Shown: one piece after another, positions 58,843 to 64,000 of the stretch
Position numbering within the stretch: the first letter of the stretch is position 1
Layout: each line of letters begins with the position of its first letter
NCBI GenBank assembly: GCA_021234155.1
Contig: JAJEKV010000494.1
Location: 1-64,000 of the forward strand
Length of the DNA: 64,000 nucleotides
Source: Isoetes taiwanensis
Lineage: Eukaryota > Streptophyta > Lycopodiopsida > Isoetales > Isoetaceae
Reading direction: 5' to 3'
The notes under the pieces: model-generated
Seen by the model: only the letters and a program-made list of their open reading frames with translations
What the model was told of the DNA's origin: nothing
The model's database searches: none
Position numbers and translations under genes: made by a program

Positions 58843-59235
58843 AGAAGTAGTTTTGGTTAAAGGTTTCATTTGCATTTTATAATTAATGACAAAACTGTCA
58901 TTAACTTGAGTTGCAAACTAAATACCAAAAACTTGAGTTACCAAACTAAACTTTAGTTGGAAACATGTTTTCTTATATCGTACACAAAAGGATAGAAAAT
59001 AGTTCAGTTAACTAAAGAACGGTGGAAACTAAGAGAGCGATTAAAAGCAAAAAAATAGTCACAGCAGTTTAGTTGAAGAGGAGTCCCGTTAATCAAAAAG
59101 CTTTACAAAAACATAGTTCTCATATCAAAAAAGCTTGACAATTGAAACCCGGGATTAAAAACAAATCTAAAACTAATGGGGCTGGGGGCCATCCCTAAAG
59201 CTCTATATGGAGGTCGTCCTCCATGGCATACATCT
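58843..59235. other. Intergenic, no gene recognised
   Basis: AT-rich. CTTGAGTT(G/A)C and AAACTA words recur at 58895-58960. Confidence 0.4.
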
Positions 59236-59239
59236 TCAT

Positions 59240-59647
59240 TTAAGACGGCTCTTCCGTCGGGGTAACCTCGATCAACCCATTCGAGAACCGGATTGAACAA
59301 CGGCTTGTGCCTGCTGTGATAAGTTTCTCCACTTGTGGTGGAGTGAACTTAGCCACCTGCTTATGCTGGATGCCCTCGATGAGGACCACGGATTCGGCCG
59401 TGCTGTGAAGGTGAGGCTGAGGCACAATAGGCTGGAGTACTCCACATGAACTCCGTAGTTTTGAAACGGCCATTCGACGGAATGAAGCGGAATGGACGGA
59501 ATGAAGTGACTGAGGAGGAAGAGGAAAATGGGCCGGAATGAAGCTGCGGGGCGAGAATTTTGGGAATAAAGGGATGTTTGCATGCATACGATTTTGGGAA
59601 TGAGGCCCGAGAAGAGGAAAGGGATGTTTACATGCATACGATTTCAC
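59240..59647 (-). CDS. Hypothetical protein, 135 codons
   Basis: The frame is open from ATG at 59647 to 59240. Its first 33 residues include an internal duplication (HANIPLFPKF-like after ACKHPFPLLG-like) that mirrors a DNA repeat (CATGCATACGATTT...AGGGATGTT twice). The later half, VLIEGIQHKQVAKFTPPQVE, is less repetitive and protein-like. No family is recognised and no expression signal is seen. It may be chance. Confidence 0.3.
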   Translation of the reverse strand: MKSYACKHPFPLLGPHSQNRMHANIPLFPKFSPRSFIPAHFPLPPQSLHSVHSASFRRMAVSKLRSSCGVLQPIVPQPHLHSTAESVVLIEGIQHKQVAKFTPPQVEKLITAGTSRCSIRFSNGLIEVTPTEEPS

Positions 59648-60508
59648 ACCAGGATTTCACACCTCAATATTTTTGTAAATGTAAAATGTATAGGTTGATT
59701 AATATATGAGACCAACTCCTTGGTATGCGATTAGCACAATCCTAACACAAAGTTAGCAATATCCCACATGCATATATCACAATAATTGTAGCATATATAA
59801 ATAGTGTTTTGATGCTTCATTGAAGAGTGTGGATAGAGATTAGATGATGAAAAGTTATGGCTCTCACGGCTTGTAATGTTGATTCTGAGGCCAAAGTGTC
59901 ATATTTGTTCAAAAATAATCCTCGTCCACCCTTTTTTTAGTAATGGGCTAAAAGCCCATTACAAAATCAAAGGTAACAAGGAATATTCCTTATTACCTTG
60001 AAAGGGATATTCCTTATTACCTTGAAATAGGTCCTAGGAAATAGGTCTAGGGAAACTCTAGGGGCATGGTTTTTTTACAATGGGACTATGGTATGTGGCG
60101 TGGGGATCATCATCGTATAGCGGTTTGAAAAAAATGCCATGAACCTAAAAACTAAATTATTTAGAGGCATGGACCTATTCCTGGGACCTATTTCCTTGTT
60201 ATTTCAAGATAACAAGGAATATTCTAATACCTTGAAAGGAATATTCCTTATTACCTTGAAAGGAATATTCCTTAGTGCCTAGTTATCGAGGGGAATATTC
60301 TTTATTACCTTCAAAGGAATATTCTTTAGTTTGTTTTAAGTGCACCCATAGTTACAAGGAATATTTCTTATTACATTGAAAAGGAATATTCCTCATTGAA
60401 GTATAGCCCTTTCATTTGAGCTAAGGCTTGTGGGATATATGCCAGCAATAACCATTGGCTAATTGATTCGGAAAAAAGGGCGATTATGGGAAAGATTTTG
60501 AGAAAAGG
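59648..60508. repeat. Repeat field built on GGAATATTCC with TTATTACCTTGAAA
   Basis: Between about 59960 and 60400 the phrases AAGGAATATTCCTTATTACC and CCTTGAAAGG(G)AATATTCC recur eight or more times, in tandem at 60200-60330. GGAATATTCC is its own reverse complement, and AACAAGG pairs with CCTTGTT, so the tract can form several alternative hairpins. No gene is seen. Confidence 0.8.
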
Positions 60509-60793
60509 ATGTTGATGTATTTTGGCCGGGAATGTCAATCCCGGGTTAAGGAGCGAATCATTGGCATAGGGGGAGAAGGGAATGAAGCAGGGATAAAAAT
60601 TCCTTTTGTGGTGGAGTTGATTCGATGGCGGAGGAGGAGTCGAGCGACTAGATCACAATCCATATCCGCAATTCAAATGCAAACTCATCTGGCGCGCACC
60701 CGATTCTTGAGGGAGATCAATGCGAGCAGGGGAAACCAATTGAACAAATCAAGCGGGCTGATCCGCGAGTTGAGGAGGTACTCCTATTCTTAA
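60509..60793 (+). CDS. Hypothetical protein, 94 codons
   Basis: Arginine-rich frame (VELIRWRRRSRATRSQS; LAREINAS-like) with no recognised domain. It may be one exon: TTGAGGAGGTACTCC near 60772 contains a possible donor. Low confidence. Confidence 0.25.
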   Translation: MLMYFGRECQSRVKERIIGIGGEGNEAGIKIPFVVELIRWRRRSRATRSQSISAIQMQTHLARTRFLREINASRGNQLNKSSGLIRELRRYSYS

Positions 60794-62100
60794 ACATGCT
60801 TTTGTTCCTAATCTAACAATTGCTTATGATGTTCTATCTGAGGATGCCTGAGGAGGAGACTTAACAATGTTGGAAGCATGGATCCGAGCTATGGGGAGTA
60901 GCGGCGGACAAGGAGGATGAGGAATCCCAATTATCTCAACTTGGGAACTAGAAAGTATTCTAATTCAACTTAAGCGAGGAAGTTGTGCATGCAAAAGCAA
61001 TCAACAAAGTCTTTGAAAAGGGCTGAGGTTTGGAGATTCAATAGCCTCAAACCATACTTACCAATCTCTATCATAAATGCTTGAAGCCGAGAAGCACATG
61101 TCTTGCTTCCGTTAGATTTCCTGAACTTCAAACAGCTGTCATCTGGACACTCTTCTCACAATTTTCCGGGGAACGGGACCATTGCTGATCTCACCTGGCA
61201 GGACCTTCTGATGAATCTTGAGTCTTGAATCTTGAATCCCAATATCTTACGCCACGGTTTTTTTCACTTGCAAGTATACTTGATCTTGGAACTATATAAA
61301 CAATATATTAATGTTTGTGTGTTTAATCTCGTTCATGGATCCATTTTATAAGGACCATGACTTTTGAATGATATCTTGGACATAAAAATATTTTCGATTA
61401 CGTGAACATCACATTACGATTACATTGGGTTTGCAAGTCCATGCCTTAGTGCATAGAAAAGTTACTTCAACAAGGTTAATCGGCTACGGAGATTCTACAA
61501 TCTCGCAAATTTCAAAGAACATTTCATGCCAATAGTTAGTGGTTCACATGCATAAGATGTAGCTTTAATCTTATGTTTGATCGGCTCAATAAAATCTCAC
61601 GATGCCATTTCGGGATGGACAAAGAACTTTCTTTCTTTGAATAAGCTGTGCTTTGGTGGCAACCAGAAATCAAAGTAGTTACCAGCTATAACTTCATTAC
61701 CACAATAAAATTCATTTCCATAGTCATCCTTGGTGTCTTCTGAGGGCATGTTTCACATTACTTCGGATGAGATAATAAAGGGACCCTTTCATAAATTAAT
61801 GCGTGATGAATGATGCAAAATAATCTCCAACACCTTTTATCTCATCCACATTGTCCACGTCATTTGCCCATAGGTCCTACGCCTCAAAGTGCCCATCCTC
61901 TTCAACATTGTTTGTTTAGGCTCTCTAGTTTTCTCAACTCCCACTCCGCCACAATGATTGACATTCTCCAAGCGAGGGCCAATCAAAATTGGCCTTTACA
62001 AAAAAAAAAAAAACATGAAAGAGATCTACATTAACTTTGTTGGATCATTTGGATCTATGGATGATCTCATAATGAAGAGATTGCACCCCTTTCTGGGACT
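60794..62100. other. Intergenic, no gene recognised
   Basis: Mostly AT-rich with a 13-A run at about 62000. Small frames show no motif. Confidence 0.4.
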
Positions 62101-62125
62101 CACATCAAACTTTTTTGGGAAACGG

Positions 62126-62528
62126 TCAATGTCCGAACACCTTCCAAAATAATTTTCCACATAAGTACACCTTCCTTAAGAACCTCACATGCGGTTTCGC
62201 GATTTTTTTATCCCTTTCCCATCTTTTTCTTTGTTCTGCCTCAAGCCATAGTTTGGCTATGGTTCCTTCTCGATTATGTGTACTTTCCATGTCGCGAGCC
62301 AAAAAGAAATTCGGTGCATTCATCTTATCTTTGTTGATGATACCTAGTTACATGATAGGAAAGCTCTTCCGGACTTGAATTGGGCCCATAATCCCGTCGG
62401 ACCAAACTAAGTGGTATCTCATAGCGGGCCGACACCATTTTCTCTCGGCCAATTGAGGTGCATAGTAATGATTTTTTGAAACAAAGTAGTATCATGTATT
62501 TTGTCATCTGAAATAAATAAAAGTGCAC
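62126..62528 (-). pseudogene. Unassigned minus-strand coding-like remnant
   Basis: Two adjacent minus-strand pieces have protein-like composition: ARYEIPLSLVRRDYGPNSSP followed by EELSYHVTRY (about 62440-62350), and AKLWLEAEQRKRWERDKKIA (about 62260-62200). They are separated by a frame change. The family is not recognised. Confidence 0.35.
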
Positions 62529-64000
62529 ATTTCCTCATTTTACCACAGTACCTGGAACATGCGTGATGTGGACCAATATGCTGATTTGTTCATTGTACCA
62601 ATGTTGTGCTTGAATCTCGTTGAATGGCTTCAAAGTATAATTCCGCAAATCAACAACTGGTATCATCAATCAAGACTCTTCATGGTTCCTTTGAATTGTT
62701 TGCTCGCCAATGTACCCACAAAGTTATGATATGCAAACTTGACATATGATCAAACATATTTATCCAACATATTCGCACGGGGTACGCCTTTCTTGTCAAT
62801 TGGCTTTGAAGTCTTACATTGAAGTTCCTTTCTTGAGGGCTCATCGTGCGTAACCATAGACTTGCCAATCAGCGTTTTGATCAATGCGCTCCTTGTATTC
62901 GGACACAACTCAATTAATTGTTTCCACAATTTCCTGATCTGATTTGATACATAAAAAACATACCACTCGTTGCTGTTGCTCTGTCACATACCATGGCAGC
63001 CCCAAAATGTGCTAACATTATAAAATGTCATGTTCTTGGCTTGACATATCCCGGCCATGAGCCTTCAGCTCACACACCACAATTGCGAACAATTTTCATG
63101 GTCTTGACCTCATCAAATTAAATGCCCGCTTGTACAGAATCACGTTGCTCATGTTTCGCATAACATGTTTCTTTCCTTTACTTTCTAATGCAAAAGAAGT
63201 TTTAAGTATTCAAATTGCCTAAAGCCCAATCGGACCTCCGGATCTTGATCCACAAGTAATGGAATAATCAGCCCTGTAAAATTTGATTGAAATAAAATTA
63301 GTCACCTCATTACATTATATTACATTACATACAAATCTTTTACATATTCAAGACCCTAAACTCCCACACATACATGCTTATATTAGACATGAATTTTATT
63401 TCATTTACTATGAAGTCACATAATTTCTTGACAATTAATACATCTCCACACTAATTTCTTCTTAGTTCCTTTTCGTCTACAATACATCCGGAATATACAT
63501 GTAAACAAATATACATGTAATGTTGTTGCCATGAAATAATTTGACATTTCCATGTAGAGCAAACTAGTCACGGACTCCATCTACATTTACATTCAAAAAG
63601 TAAAGAAATACATTACAAACTTTACATCAAGTGTTTACAAAATAAAAACATCTTTTTTATTCCTCGCGAAAAAAGATGCAATTACGATAAATTTGGTCGT
63701 ACCTATGTAATGTCAATATATTGAATTGGTTGTGTCCTCTTCTTCATGACATCTCTAATTTTTGGTGAAACCTTTGAGTTATCTAACCAAACGAGGCAAC
63801 CATATCCTTGATAGCCCGATCTATAGTATTTTGTTCTTGGATTTCGACCTGCTAATGCCCTGATTTGTTCCACCCCATTAGACATTCTTTTTCCTTCTCT
63901 CCTTTGCTAGTTTCTTATTTCTAGGATGTATTTTCCTTAACTTTACTGCTAGTGAAGTCTTTTGTAATTCTCCTTCCTCTCCAACCACCATAGATGGTCT
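62529..64000. other. AT-rich region, no gene recognised
   Basis: Coding-like scraps appear on the minus strand (LIIPLLVDQDPEVRLGFRQF at about 63270-63210; GYQGYGCLVWLDNSKVSPKI at about 63830-63750), but none is assignable. TTACATT words recur at 63300-63640, as at 55.5-56.6 kb. Confidence 0.4.

Noticed and set aside
1-64000. tRNA, rRNA, CRISPR array, riboswitch, bacterial operon
   Set aside because: Looked for cloverleaf-like T-loop words, conserved rRNA segments and regularly spaced short repeats; none found. The genes are split and plant-like.

Overview
This window is nuclear DNA from a land plant: split genes with GT/AG introns, a plant-type ubiquitin-specific protease, a plant BTB/POZ protein, and a background dominated by decayed Ty3/gypsy retrotransposons. 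The Tat-like element, the DDE-type gene and the RING/FCP1-like gene recall non-seed plants (fern, lycophyte or bryophyte), with a fern my best guess. That is from memory of families, not a search. Nothing bacterial, organellar or CRISPR-like is visible.

Layout. 1-2.7 kb: C-terminal half of a UBP deubiquitinase gene (+), with several single-base frame breaks. 2.7-16.3 kb: AT-rich intergenic DNA with tandem and segmental duplications and a striking foldback at 15.0-15.1 kb. 16.5-18.1 kb (-): an almost intact BTB/POZ gene with one homopolymer frameshift and a partial duplicate of its 3' coding end just downstream. 19.9-22.7 kb: a wrecked gypsy fragment (-) between short direct repeats. 23.2-23.7 kb: a hairpin-rich minisatellite. 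25.2-28.0 kb (+): coiled coil, RING-like finger, basic linker and an FCP1/NIF-type HAD domain. 28.1-31.1 kb (-), convergent with it: a multi-exon DDE-type transposase-like gene.

The DDE-type gene is cut inside an exon at 31088/53835 by a 22.7-kb LTR retrotransposon (31089-53834; LTRs about 577 and 591 bp; perfect 5-bp target duplication TGCAT). That element is itself split by a 10.9-kb Tat-like element (39372-50282; LTRs about 2.44 kb). The DDE-type gene resumes at 53835 and runs to about 54.1 kb. A short LINE-like 3' end with a (TATTC)n tail sits in another of its exons (29708-30040).

54-64 kb: mostly decayed sequence, with a Ulp1-like cysteine protease fragment (57.6-58.2 kb), a CCACCACA low-complexity tract, a GGAATATTCC repeat field and a few unassigned small reading frames.

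Almost every recognisable coding region is interrupted by 1-base indels. Either the locus is full of pseudogenes or the consensus is noisy. The homopolymer indel in the BTB gene favours sequence error there; the two retroelements and the UBP gene look more broadly degraded.
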